From: Paracamarosporium sp. OC-R06-R3 | Lineage: Eukaryota > Ascomycota > Dothideomycetes > Pleosporales > Didymosphaeriaceae | Direction: 5' to 3' | Length of the DNA: 64,000 nt | Assembly: GCA_019828545.1 (NCBI GenBank) | Contig: JACVRA010000148.1 | Span: 62,001 to 126,000 of the forward strand | Part shown: piece by piece, positions 10,303 through 20,604 of the stretch | Position numbering within the stretch: the first letter of the stretch is position 1 | Layout of the letters: each line of letters starts with the position of its first letter | Translations under genes and position numbers: made by a program | The notes under the pieces: generated by a model | What the model was told of the DNA's origin: nothing | Databases searched by the model: none | The model's input: the letters and a program-made list of their open reading frames with translations, nothing else

Positions 10303-11821
10303 TTATAGTCGGCTGCGTGGCAAATTGGGAAAGTAGCGATCGGGGAGTCTGTTGCCGTATTCGTCATAGCGGTAGTCTTGCTTCTCCTCAACCCAAAACT
10401 ATCACCCATTAGTACACAAGATTTTTGGTATTCCTCTGCCTGTATTGCAAAGGAGAAGATGACAATGTTTGACTTACCTCACGTTCGTACTCAGGGTTCG
10501 GCGGCACTATTTGAATGTCACGATTCAGCAGCTCTTCGTCTCCGAAGCCAGGATCGCCCTCGAACTTACGTCGGTAGTTCGCTGCGCCAGAGGGCTGAGG
10601 CGCCCCATACTCAGCGTAGTCATTGTACCTGCTGTACTGACTGGGAGGAGGCCTGCGTGTTTCGCTCTGCATCCAGGTGTCACGCTCTGGGAGACGGTCT
10701 TCAAACGACTCGGGGCGGCGGCCGAGCGGCTCGTTGAAGCGGCGCTCCTCGTAGCGCTTTTCCTCGTAGCGGTCCGGGCCGCGCTCATAGTAGCGAGCCT
10801 CAACATGACGCGGGTCGCGGGGATCACGCTCAACATGGAGGCCACGCTCGACATGACGGTCGTCTTGGTAGCGGGGGTCTTGGTGGTGTTCCTCGTAGTG
10901 CGACTCGTAGCGGGGGTCACGACCGGGCTCGACGTAGACTTCACGCTCGTCGTAGCGGCGAGGACGACCATGCTCGTCTACCCACGTCTCGCGCACATCG
11001 TAGTGGCCAGGCCCGCGGTGTTCGTGCTCGACGTAGTGCTCCTCGACTCTGCGAGGTCCACGACGCACAGTGTCATGCTCAACCCACTCCTCGCGCTCCT
11101 CGATCACTCTCCTTGGGCCACGTTCGTCGCGCTCAACCCAAACTTCTCTCTCGTGCCTGTGCGGGCCTTCGCGCCTGACGTCGATGTCGATGTCCACATG
11201 TTTGTCCACATGCACATCACGGTGTGTGTCGTGACGGTCATGCTTCTCATGCTTCTCATGCTTTTCGTGCTTCTCGTGGGACTTCTTGGCCTCGTTTGGT
11301 TCCAGCGCGGTGAGGTAGCCGATAACCTCGGTCAAGCTAGCGTGCGCGATCGCGACTTCCTTCTCTCTGTTCTCGAGCTTCTCTTTCTCGCTGAGCAACC
11401 AGTACACGCGGTGTCGCAGCCCGACCCGACGACCCTCCTCGATGTCGCCGCCTACGCGCTCGGTGTGCGGGGTGATGTTCTCCAGAGCACCGCGCACATC
11501 TCGCACAGCACCGTACACCCATTTGGCCTTCTCGGGGTTTGCTTCGAGCGCATCGTGAACCTCTCTAACGGCAAGCAAACGGCGGACTTCATCAAGGTCC
11601 TATAGATGCGTGGGCGATTAGCAGATGTGGTACTGGTGCGATGAGCGGACTCTTACAGAGCGGACGCGGCCAATCAAGCGCACGTAAACAGCGTTCGCTG
11701 GGCCCACGTCGCGGATACGTTTCGCCTTGTACAGGAACTCGCCGAGCTTGTAGGCACCTCCGAGGGCTGCCGCAGCACCGCCAGCGGACAGGAGCTTCCC
11801 CAGATCGTTTCCTTTGGCCAT
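10303..11821 (-). CDS. Highly charged Arg/Glu/His-rich protein with helical N-terminus
   Basis: Three exons, 11821-11657, 11599-10478 and 10398-10303, give 460 residues. The last join (gtaagt...gatag) replaces a false tail and restores FWVEEKQDYRYDEYGNRLPD before the stop at 10303. The N-terminus is a Gly/Ala-rich hydrophobic segment (LLSAGGAAAALGGAYKLGEFL), then a helical region to about residue 150 with WVYGAVRDVRGALE and LLSEKEKLENREKEV. From there the protein is low complexity: HEK repeated four times, then alternating acidic and arginine blocks with many Tyr-Glu pairs. No known domain was recognised. It may be intrinsically disordered; the Gly/Ala segment might associate with membranes. 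The bias creates a long open antisense frame, which is rejected. Confidence 0.75.
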
Positions 11822-12206
11822 TTCAGCTCAGGGACGCCGTCAGGTCGCGGATGGGAGGGCGGCCGGTGGTGGGTGGCCGAAGGGCTGCCTTGGTGGGCTC
11901 AATGCTCAGGTATGTAGCTTTTGAAGCTTCGCGTATCGTGTCGCAGCATGCCGTGCACGCTACAGGACGCCGGCGTTGGTGTTGTCGTGGTGAGGGAGCT
12001 GTTGTTGTCAGCTAAACTTGGGGGCTGGGAGAAGAGGTTTAACCTGATTAGGAACTTCGTAAACTGCATTGGGCGAGCTGCATACGGGGTGCATTGACGA
12101 CACCACCATTGAGACGAACATCAAAAGTGAGCTTGAACATGCAGAGAGTTCACACATGCATCCTACATTATTTGGATAGAGACAGATTGATATGGTCTAG
12201 GCCTAT
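11822..12206. other. Intergenic, promoter of the charged protein
   Basis: 385 bases between two minus-strand genes. GC-rich near 11830-12000, with no recognised motif or gene. Confidence 0.5.
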
Positions 12207-13862
12207 CTACCTTCCGTACTTGGCAATGAATGCTCTCACTTTCGGATCACTCAAGCTCAACTCGTCTGCCTCGGCGCTCAACAACTGCTCGTTTGCATCA
12301 TCCAACTCCTTGTCCATCTTCTTCAGCTCCTTTTCTAGCTTTGCGTCTGTCAAGCTAACTTGCTGGAAGGGCGTGTGTTTATATAATGGACCAAGAATCG
12401 ATCGCACATCTCCGTCTGCCTTGTTCAGCCGTTCGGCCAGAAGAGCTTGAGTCGAGGTCGAAGCCGAATCATAGTGATCTTGCAGCTTCTTCGACCTTTC
12501 AAGCTGGATCTTAGTCAGAGATGCCTGTAGATCTTCAATACTGTCTTGGTTGAATGAAACGTTGGCGTGTCGAAGCGCATCTTGTAGAGCTGGCGGCAGG
12601 TCAAGGGCTTTGGTCGGCTTTAATTTTAATGCAGGTGAAAAGATGGAGTTTCGACCAGAAGTAGTGCGCCGTGTTTTCGGTTTTGGTGCTTCTGCATTGG
12701 GGTTTGGCATTCGCTTTGCGGCAGCTTGGCTGACGTGCGCGAGCGCTTGCTGGAATTCATCAACGTTCTTGGTGTAGTTGCTGACGGTATCGAGTCGCTT
12801 AGCCATATAGTTAAGAGTGGTGACGACGTAGCTCAGCCAGGCATTTCGAGCTTGAAATGTGTCTCGCTCTTTCCGCTCTTTCATGTCCATCATTGGTTTT
12901 CGCAGCTCATGCTCTACCACCATCTCGGTCACGGACGCAATTTCAGAATGTAAATCTTCAAGCTCAGCCTGCAAGGCTGCCTTACGGTCGCCAAGCTCTT
13001 CTTTTGACGCAGAGGGGAGATCTTCTGGAGCATGGTTCATCAAGCTGGTGAGGTAGATGGTGTCAACTTTGGCTTTGATCTCGGCAGTTCGGTACGAAAT
13101 GATGGCTTTGCACCATTGCTCGATGGACTTTTCGTCTTCGCTGATTGTAGGTTCAGTCACAATTTGCGAGACGATGCTTGGTAGACGACTCAATATTTGA
13201 TCGTCCGAAGCGAGCCGCTCCGCGAGGTAGCTCTTTAGAGTAGCCTTCTCGGCATCAACGTCTCGGCGGGTATCAGCTAGCTGCTCGTTTATCGTTGTAG
13301 AGACATCATTGACCTGTGTTGATCAGCAATCCTAGTCCTAAATGCGTGGCTTCACATACAGCTACATCAAGTCTCGCCTTCTCCTGATGCTCCTTGCGTC
13401 TCCTTTCGTTTCGTAGATGCTCAACTTCCAGATCTGGCTTATCAAGAGCCTTCAATTTCATGAGCGCATCTTTTTGTGCCTCAAGCACTCTGCACTGTTC
13501 TTCAATCGCTGCGGTTGATGTCTGCAGTGAATCTATTGCAGAAGCGAGCTCATGGTCCAAGATCGGACGATTCGGTTCTTCTTCCGCCTCATATTGATGC
13601 AGAATGCCCTTCTTCTTTAGCGTTTGATAACTGACACATATCAGCAACATATCCTACAGAGATGGCGTTGCACTCACAGCTCTAGCTCTTCTTTCGTCAA
13701 AAGCGTATCCTCATGCAAATATTCCTCAACCCATGCTGCCGCCTCCCTTTTTAGGCCATCATCCTCAAACGCCGAAAGTACATTGTCGAGATCTAGTTGC
13801 GCGTCCAGTCCCCGCTCCTCTAGAACATTCAGCAAGTGATGTGCTGCCTGCTCTTCAGCCAT
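12207..13862 (-). CDS. Coiled-coil protein, possibly augmin/HAUS-like
   Basis: Three exons, 13862-13678, 13630-13360 and 13313-12207, give 520 residues; introns are gtgagt...gtcag and gtatgt...cacag, both phase-consistent. The N-terminus (MAEEQAAHHLLNVLEERG) leads into a compact helical domain (AFEDDGLKREAAAWVEEYLHED), followed by long heptad-rich coiled coils. Coils fall at about 70-150 (QTSTAAIEEQCRVLEAQKD, HLRNERRRKEHQEK), 220-290 and 430-510 (KLEKELKKMDKELDDANEQ). A basic linker KPKTRRTTSGRNSIFSPALKLKP separates the last two and may be a phosphorylated nuclear-type segment. The layout of a small N-terminal domain plus coils resembles HAUS augmin subunits that branch spindle microtubules, but this is a shape-based guess. 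It is divergent from thymidylate synthase with 200 bp between start codons. Confidence 0.72.
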
Positions 13863-14062
13863 AGTGTTGAGACTGTTGTGTTGTTGATTCGATGTTTAGC
13901 GGTGAGCACCAAAGAAGTTAGCTTGCCGAACCCACTCCGGCGCGCAGCACCTGCCATTCGCGCAGTCGCGTTTTCCCTAGTCGTGACGCGTAGCGCGACG
14001 AACATCTCTCAAATCTTCAAGCTCCCTTCCAAGTTCCTGTGCGGCTCTTAACTATTGCCAAC
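13863..14062. promoter_or_regulatory. Bidirectional promoter region
   Basis: Only 200 bases separate the start codons of the coiled-coil gene (minus) and thymidylate synthase (plus), so the two must share regulatory DNA. I see gacgcg-type sequence near 13983 (tgacgcgtagcgcgacg), which includes MluI-box-like ACGCGT-related bases; whether it is used is unknown. Confidence 0.6.
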
Positions 14063-15100
14063 ATGTCGCCCTCTGCCATAGAACCAGTAATCACGCCCTC
14101 GCACGTCCCAGAACCCGCTACAGAAGCGCCTACGAACGGCATCACGACCACGAGGTCTCATCCCTCGCACGAAGAGTACCAGTATTTGAACTTGATACGC
14201 GACATCCTTCAAGATGGCGAGCACCGCCCCGACCGCACCGGAACCGGAACGTACTCGATATTTGCCCCGGCACAGATGAAATTCAAATTATCTCGCCCCT
14301 CGTCCGACCCCTCACAACCGCCCGAGCTCATACTTCCGCTGCTTACAACGAAGCGTGTCTTCCTCCGCGCTGTGGTCGGAGAGCTGCTGTGGTTTGTCGC
14401 AGGCTCCACGTCTTCAAAGCCCCTTTCAGAAGCCGGCATAAAAATATGGGACGGCAACGGCAGCCGCGAATTCCTTGACAGCGTGGGGCTCTCACACCAC
14501 GAGGAGGGGGACTTGGGACCGGTATACGGCTTCCAATGGCGACATTTTGGTGCAGAATACAAGGGACATGACAAGGACTACACGGGACAAGGTGTCGACC
14601 AACTCGCGGAGGTTATTGACAAGCTGAAGAACAAACCGTACGATCGCCGCATTATCCTCAGCGCGTGGAACCCCGCAGACTTGAAGAAAATGGCCCTCCC
14701 ACCTTGTCATATGTTTGCACAATTTTACGTCTCGTTCCCGAGAGCGAAGGAGGGTGAGGCGAAGCCCAGAGGCGTGCTGCACAGCATCCTCTACCAGCGG
14801 AGCTGCGATATGGGCCTAGGAGTGCCGTTCAATATTGCCTCTTACGCGCTGCTCACGCACATGCTAGCTCATGCATGCGACCTGACGCCGGGGACATTCA
14901 CACACACCATGGGCGACGCACATGTATACGTGGATCACGTCGATGCTTTGAAAGTACAGCTGGAGAGGGAACCGAAAGATTTCCCAACTTTGAAGATAAA
15001 CAAGGAGATTGGATGTAGCATTGATGGATGGAAAGCTGAAGACATGGAGGTCGTTGGATATAAACCGCATGCTACGATTGCGATGAAGATGAGTGTATGA
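14063..15100 (+). CDS. CDC21: Thymidylate synthase
   Basis: A single exon encodes 345 residues. The ATG at 14063 is preferred; the frame is open a further 24 bases but only from a GTG. The enzyme methylates dUMP to dTMP using 5,10-methylene-tetrahydrofolate, for DNA synthesis in nucleus and cytosol. The core signatures are present: [10 protein letters not shown] near the N-terminus, [23 protein letters not shown], the active-site [12 protein letters not shown] with catalytic Cys215, [23 protein letters not shown] and [18 protein letters not shown] poorly conserved leader of about 45 residues (Pro/Thr-rich) precedes the domain. Length is typical of fungal enzymes. Nothing is missing or broken. 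Confidence 0.96.
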   Translation: MSPSAIEPVITPSHVPEPATEAPTNGITTTRSHPSHEEYQYLNLIRDILQDGEHRPDRTGTGTYSIFAPAQMKFKLSRPSSDPSQPPELILPLLTTKRVFLRAVVGELLWFVAGSTSSKPLSEAGIKIWDGNGSREFLDSVGLSHHEEGDLGPVYGFQWRHFGAEYKGHDKDYTGQGVDQLAEVIDKLKNKPYDRRIILSAWNPADLKKMALPPCHMFAQFYVSFPRAKEGEAKPRGVLHSILYQRSCDMGLGVPFNIASYALLTHMLAHACDLTPGTFTHTMGDAHVYVDHVDALKVQLEREPKDFPTLKINKEIGCSIDGWKAEDMEVVGYKPHATIAMKMSV

Positions 15101-16280
15101 TTATGTAAATGTGTGTAACGAGAGTATGTTGGGTTGGGACTGTGTACAGCTAGGATTTGGGAAAGGACTAGGACAGCGTCGTGATATACATATTGCATTT
15201 CTATTGGCATCTATTGAGAGTACTATACCAAATTAAATGGTTCGTGTTCCGATCTTTCATGTAAAATACGTGTTACACTCAGGCGTACAGAGGTAAATCA
15301 TATTGCTAATCATGAACACATATCTATCAAAATGAGTGTCTCTACTGCTGGAGAGAAGGCAAAGACCTTGTTTGCTCCAGTATCACGGTAGCAAGCTTGA
15401 CATCTAGTCACGCAGCATAAGGTAGGTAAGCTGTCTATCATTCAGGATATGACATAACAATCCGCCGCTGCTGGAAAACCCGTACATGTAGCCCATAGTA
15501 AGCCATAAAACACGTGGCTATCGAAGGCAAATGAAAACAGTCGTTACCACCGAGTGTGTTGAACGGGCTATTTCTCCTTGCTCCTGGGTATTTAGCAATG
15601 CTCTCATTTGAGTCATTGGTGGAGAGGTCAGTATCGAACACATCCGCCCTTCCGAAGATCTCTCCCTCTCGTTCACAATCTCGACGGAGCTTGAAAATAT
15701 AATCGAACATATTGCTCGCTATACAAAGATCATGTATATAATTACTACATAATGCCGACATTCTATGTAGAAACCCTCACCTAAGTGCGGTGCGCGTCGA
15801 TTTTCATAAGCTTGCTGACTCGCAATAGTCACTTCGCAAATTCTGCTCAAAAAGATGAGTTAACTGCCAATGAATCTGTCATGTTTACTCCTGACATGGC
15901 CACCGGTGTGCGACACGTCTGATCATGTCACTATGGATGTTAGCACGTACACTCGTAATTATGACTCAACAAGTAGATCCAGAGGATAAAACGGAGCTGG
16001 GAATGCTAGAGATAGTAGTTCAGAGTCCTTATAATTTTGTATATGAAATCTGTCGAAACTGGTGAGCAATGTGATATACTATGCTGTATGAGCTTGCCAA
16101 GCCGCTAGCAACCAGGCAGCAGTGACGATGGGGACATATGGCCATCTTCTAGCTTACACTCCATACTCACTGCTCAATACGATAGATATTATATCTGCTC
16201 TTGTCTGATACCTTTGACAATCAGCAAATAGGTAGCGTCGCTGCCTTGCATACCCCGCAATAAACTACAAACACGTCATT
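15101..16280. other. Intergenic, AT-rich
   Basis: 1.18 kb after thymidylate synthase. A 107-codon minus-strand frame (15761-15438) has no domain or clear splice partner, so I do not call it. No RNA gene was seen. Confidence 0.5.
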
Positions 16281-17594
16281 ATGCCCCCGTACTGTGCAAT
16301 TGCTGAGGGAAACTGGAAAAGACCGCTCGACGTCAGTCTTCCCTGCGACACCAAAGGAGAGTTACGCATTCCGTTTTCCCACCTCGTCCATCCACCGTAT
16401 TTGGCAACAACCTTTGACACATCCTTTCCCCAGTTCAACAAACTACCTGCGGAGATACAGCTGCTGGTGATTTTTTGGTGTGACGTACCAACACTATTCC
16501 AGCTCATGCACACGTCACGCTGCACACGTACTGAAGCAAAGAAGCTATTCTTCTCCGACCCAGAGACATGGTACCGCATTGAACCAGACTGGCTGCGTAA
16601 AGGCGGCCACCCTGGGGACACGATCTACGACTTAGCTTTCTTAGCTTCCGTAGAGCGGATTTATATTCATGCTGGTGTAAATACAGTATGGAAGTTGCTC
16701 AATGAGGACTCCTCAGAAGTATCAACGGGCACAGGGAGAGATGCTATCATTGGAGCAGTTGGGGGTGTAGATCCGCGGCGGACTCGAGATTTTTGGAAAG
16801 TTGTGCAAGACCGGTTTCCTCGTGTGAAACATATCATGTTAGGCGATGAGAAATACCGCTACAGGGACGTGAAAAGATACCCCAAGGCCCCGCCGAAGCT
16901 GCCTACCTATCGAGAGGTGGCGAAGACGTGTCCTCCTCATATTAACTTGTCCATCTATTTGATCAAAGCACAGAGGGATTACAAAGCACGAGCGAAGAAA
17001 ACACTGTGGCGACCAATTCCACTTCAACCCGACGCAAACACGATGCAAGACTGGGAAATTTGTGCATATCTTCCTGGCCCAAGCATCATCCCACCGTATA
17101 AATCCTTCCTTGGGCCTGTGGGATTATTCCATGATTTCCACACCAAGACCCAGGACGCTAAACATCAAAAATTGGCGATCAGGGTACATAAGATTGCCGC
17201 CGTAGAAAAACAACACTTTTACGGGACACAGAAGCCCTTTGGGTGTCCTAGTCCAGGATGCCCGGATTGGTTCAAGCACCCCGAACAGTATACCGCGCAC
17301 GCCATCAGGACTAGACACGATGGATATGCCGTCTTACCTCAAGAGTTTGAAGTCTTGTTTCTGGAAAATCAACAGAGACTGAAGCGTCTGATGGAGAGTA
17401 CTGAAAAGATCAAGGACACTTTGCTCGAGTGGTGGGGCAAGGATGGGTCTGAAAAGAGGAGTGCTGCAGAACACGAATATATTTATCAGCTAGAGCATGA
17501 CCCATTATATGCGCAAGCAAATCCAGTTTTAGAGCATACATGGCTGAAAAGACTACGACGTATGGCTGCGGAAAATGCCACCGAGGAAGAGTAG
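16281..17594 (+). CDS. F-box-like protein with C-terminal C2H2 finger
   Basis: A single exon of 437 residues starts at the ATG in cgtcattatg. An F-box-like helix set is at about 52-103 (FNKLPAEIQLLVIFWCD, LFQLMHTSRCTRTEAKKLFF). Near the C-terminus FGCPSPGCPDWF...HAIRTRH supplies Cys322, Cys327, His340 and His346, a C-X4-C-X12-H-X5-H finger. The middle contains Lys/Arg/Pro-rich segments (RYRDVKRYPKAPPKLP). The combination suggests substrate recruitment to an SCF-type ubiquitin ligase with a nucleic acid or protein binding finger, but that is inference. Such proteins are expanded and poorly studied in moulds. No signal peptide or membrane span was seen. Confidence 0.75.
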   Translation: MPPYCAIAEGNWKRPLDVSLPCDTKGELRIPFSHLVHPPYLATTFDTSFPQFNKLPAEIQLLVIFWCDVPTLFQLMHTSRCTRTEAKKLFFSDPETWYRIEPDWLRKGGHPGDTIYDLAFLASVERIYIHAGVNTVWKLLNEDSSEVSTGTGRDAIIGAVGGVDPRRTRDFWKVVQDRFPRVKHIMLGDEKYRYRDVKRYPKAPPKLPTYREVAKTCPPHINLSIYLIKAQRDYKARAKKTLWRPIPLQPDANTMQDWEICAYLPGPSIIPPYKSFLGPVGLFHDFHTKTQDAKHQKLAIRVHKIAAVEKQHFYGTQKPFGCPSPGCPDWFKHPEQYTAHAIRTRHDGYAVLPQEFEVLFLENQQRLKRLMESTEKIKDTLLEWWGKDGSEKRSAAEHEYIYQLEHDPLYAQANPVLEHTWLKRLRRMAAENATEEE

Positions 17595-17869
17595 AGAAGC
17601 AGGAAGTGTTTGCACACGATGGTCTAAAATTGTGAGGGCCTATCTTAGACTACATACATCCACTTTCAGACACTTCTTTTCCGCAGCTCATCTCGTCATC
17701 TCATCGATTCAACCAATGGCGTCACCCATTGTACTCATAAATCATAGTTCAGGCCCCGCTTATGTAAGACTTGGCTTCAAAAGCGGCACAACGCCTGCAT
17801 TTAACACACCGACAAACCTACTTTCCTCCATCCACACACCAATCCTCGCTCACTCACCAGAGCCTCAAA

Positions 17870-18334
17870 ATGCCACCCCACATCCACCCGTTCTACACCC
17901 TCTGGTTCACAACCATCGACCCCCTAACCCTCGTCCTCACCATCCTCGCCTGCATTTTCTCGCCCTCCACCATCCTTGAAACCTCCATCCCGCCTACAGT
18001 CGCCATCTACGATCCTCTCTCCCATGGACCACTTCTCCACCAATCCGCCGCTTTATACGCCTTCTTGGCCATCATTTTTGCGGTCTTACTGCGCGCCTCA
18101 GACGAATTGAAGGTGTGGAGGGTTGTCCAGGCGGCCACGCTAGTTGTCGATGTTTCGCTATTGGTGACAATGTCTGTGATGTTGGAGAGGCAGGGGAGGT
18201 TGGATGTGCGGACGTGGAGGGGCGGGGATTGGTTTAATGTGGGGTTTACAGTGTGGGTTGCGGGTATTAGGGTGGCGTTTTTGGGGGGCGTGGGTGTACG
18301 TGGGGGGTATGGGGGAAAGGTGAAGAGGGGTTAG
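17870..18334 (+). CDS. Small four-helix membrane protein (DUF7704-like)
   Basis: A single exon encodes 154 residues from the ATG at 17870 (MPPHIHPFYTLWFTTIDPLTL). Four hydrophobic helices are visible: LWFTTIDPLTLVLTILACIF, AALYAFLAIIFAVLLRA, VVQAATLVVDVSLLVTMSVM and FNVGFTVWVAGIRVAFLGGV. The opening IHPFYTLWF..IDPL and the four-helix size resemble the fungal DUF7704 family of unknown function; I am moderately sure of that link. The C-terminus is short and basic after a Gly-rich turn. It lies 275 bp downstream of the F-box-like gene on the same strand, with no sign of co-regulation. Confidence 0.65.
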   Translation: MPPHIHPFYTLWFTTIDPLTLVLTILACIFSPSTILETSIPPTVAIYDPLSHGPLLHQSAALYAFLAIIFAVLLRASDELKVWRVVQAATLVVDVSLLVTMSVMLERQGRLDVRTWRGGDWFNVGFTVWVAGIRVAFLGGVGVRGGYGGKVKRG

Positions 18335-19027
18335 GAAGAGAGTTGTAGGCAGATGGGCGGTAATGGGCAAGGAAGGAAGATGGGAAATCGTGGGCTTAGA
18401 GAGTGTCTGGTGATGGTGGAGCTCTATGTGGAGCTTAAGGCAGCATGACGATGAGCCTCATTCGTAAATTTATCGCCGGGAGCTCCCTTGCGATCTTATC
18501 CTGTTTAAATATATAATATAATAATAATAATAATAATAATACATGAGCGAGTGAAACGAATAAAAATGCGACCACAGTTGTGGGTAGCGTCCAAAACACC
18601 TTCATCTCGTGCCATAAACCCAGTGTCCCATCGTTCATGTATGAATAGATATCTAAAAGAGATATCATGTCATATCCTCATGATCGGTGCCTGGGTGTCC
18701 CATGAGAAAGACCAAGGCAATGACAAGTACTCCGGTACACTGCATTACCCCAAGACATGCAATGAAAAGACGAGAAGCGTTCACATTCTGATGTGACAAT
18801 ATGGCTCCCAAGAACCGAAGATTATGATAATAAAAACCCACAATAAAGAAAGAGGCCTAACCGCTGAATAGATTCATGAGCAGGTTTAAGGGATTGTTGT
18901 ACAGGCCAGGTAACGTAAGAACTGCAACCTAGGGGTGGGGGACAACTAGACAGTAATACTCAAGGTTGAACTTGCCGCGATATTGAGCAACTGGTGCCAG
19001 ATCTTCTGGTGGGAAAATTGATAGTGC
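18335..19027. other. Intergenic with microsatellite
   Basis: The spacer lies between two convergent genes. A trinucleotide (ATA)n tract covers about 18510-18541. No gene is supported. Confidence 0.6.
18510..18541. repeat. ATA/AAT microsatellite
   Basis: A run of about ten AAT units, starting after tttaaatatat, in the spacer between convergent genes. Confidence 0.9.
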
Positions 19028-20604
19028 TCAGACTTGATTTGCCGTGCGATGCGAAACAGCGGAGGATTTCTTGCGAGGCGTGGAAGTAGGCAGGCGCATA
19101 TTTGCGGGAACATCGGGATGCTCGATGATATGTGGTTGAGATTGCTGCAACTTCTTCGAGGCCCGCCATCCTTTGCCCTTAGCCATGAGCGTGCGCGGAG
19201 AATGAGATTTGCTATTGTCCGGGACGACGCCACCGGCAGTTGCGGCGTAATCTGGTGTGCTCTCGCCCATGAAGCTTTCAAGGCTAAGCAGTTCATTTGC
19301 CATAGAAGGAACCTCTCCGAATGGTTCGGTTACAGTGTCCAAAATAGATCCTAGTCCATCAAATGGTGGTGCGTCAACCATAAGGACGCTGCTTCGATTG
19401 TTGTGTGAAGCAGCTGTTCCGTTATTCGTAGGCTCCGTGCTTTCCAGAGAGGCACTGATGTCTCCGAAAGAGGGATCAAAGTAAGGAAGTTCTATCGAGG
19501 GAGGCAGCACCGAAGGCATCAATGGTGGTGCAGTATACAGCAAGGAAGCCAGATGAGACAATGGCGGTCGGATCGCAAGAGGAATTCCGTTATGGAACAA
19601 TTCGAGAAGGAATTCCTCCAGGTGGCCTCCAAAGCGATGGAACTCTAGTTGCTCTCTCATTTGTCCCGTCTTTTCAAAATCCCACGTTAGGTCGCTCGGC
19701 ACAATTTGCAGCTGTGGACACAGTTTATAGTATATCTTCTTCCAAGCGACAGCAATGTTGCCATGCTTAAGAAGGTTTCGAATGGTCCGGTCGTATGTCC
19801 ATGTAGTAAGGCCCTCGGACATGTGCGTGGCGACATGGTCGCAATGAGCTTTCCAAGTCGTGCTGAGATGTCTGCAATTCTCAAAGCCACATGCATATAA
19901 GCGAGTCACCTGGCGACGAACGTCCTTCCAGTCTCGCGCGAACTTTTTGTCCCCATGATCTTTCTTCAGATGTTCTTTGAAAGCGACACCTCGAGGGAAA
20001 ACACCGGAACAGTCCTTCACTTGGCATATCCATTGGAGACCCGCTCCGACGTGATAATCCTCTTCGTGCCGTTTCCAGTCTTGCTTCGTTTTGATGATCT
20101 TCCGGATGCCCAACTCGAAACAGAAGGTGCAGAAGAATTGTTTGGAAGCCGGCTCATTAGGTTCGGGGTCATCGATCATCTGGTGTAAGTTTCCTTGACA
20201 TAAGGATGATTGTTGGTGTTTCTGGATATTGGAAGCGGCGATCACGGGCCATGCGGGAGCCTCAGAGGTATACGATAATGGGTGGTAGCCGGCATCGCCA
20301 TGAGCTGCAGGGGGAAGGATTGTTGTCTTGTCGCCGGAAACGGAGTTTGCTATGGGTGTGGATCTCCCGGATGGGTAGAGCGTCGAAGCGTTAGAGTAGA
20401 ATGTAGCTCGCTCGATGTCATAGGATGCTCGGTCTAAAGTTACATCGTCAGCTACGCTATGTCTTCGCAGGTGGCATCCCACTAACCTTCTGTATCTCCT
20501 TCATAACCTAGCTGGGTCAATCGTGTGCTGATGTTCTGTCGTAGTTGGTGTAGCTGGACTGCATCGAGACCAGCAAGAAGTGAATCCCAGCACGAACCCT
20601 CCAT
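19028..20604 (-). CDS. Three-finger zinc protein, paralogue of 26952-28953
   Basis: Two exons, 20604-20487 and 20433-19028, give 507 residues. The short first exon (MEGSCWDSLLAGLDAVQLHQLRQ...) joins across gttagt...ctttag in phase 1 to DRASYDIER. Three zinc-binding units follow one another. The first has Cys141, Cys144, His162 and His167 (FCTFCFELGIRK...WKRHEEDYH). The second has Cys176, Cys181, His194 and His199 (CQVKDC...HLKKDH). The third has Cys221, Cys226, His239 and His243 (CGFENC...CDHVATH). A conserved TWTYDRTIRNLLKHGNIAVAWKKI follows. The C-terminal half is Pro/Ser-rich and acidic, ending in a basic MAKGKGWRASKK segment, consistent with a transcription regulator. The spacing and post-finger WKY/WTY...IRNL block match the protein encoded 6.3 kb away, so the two are paralogues. 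Confidence 0.82.

Noticed and set aside
10469..11605. 378-codon plus-strand frame
   Set aside because: It is the exact antisense of the charged protein's long exon and is open because of that gene's codon bias; it has no start context or domain.
14039..14062. Earlier start for thymidylate synthase
   Set aside because: It begins with GTG; the ATG at 14063 is the natural start.
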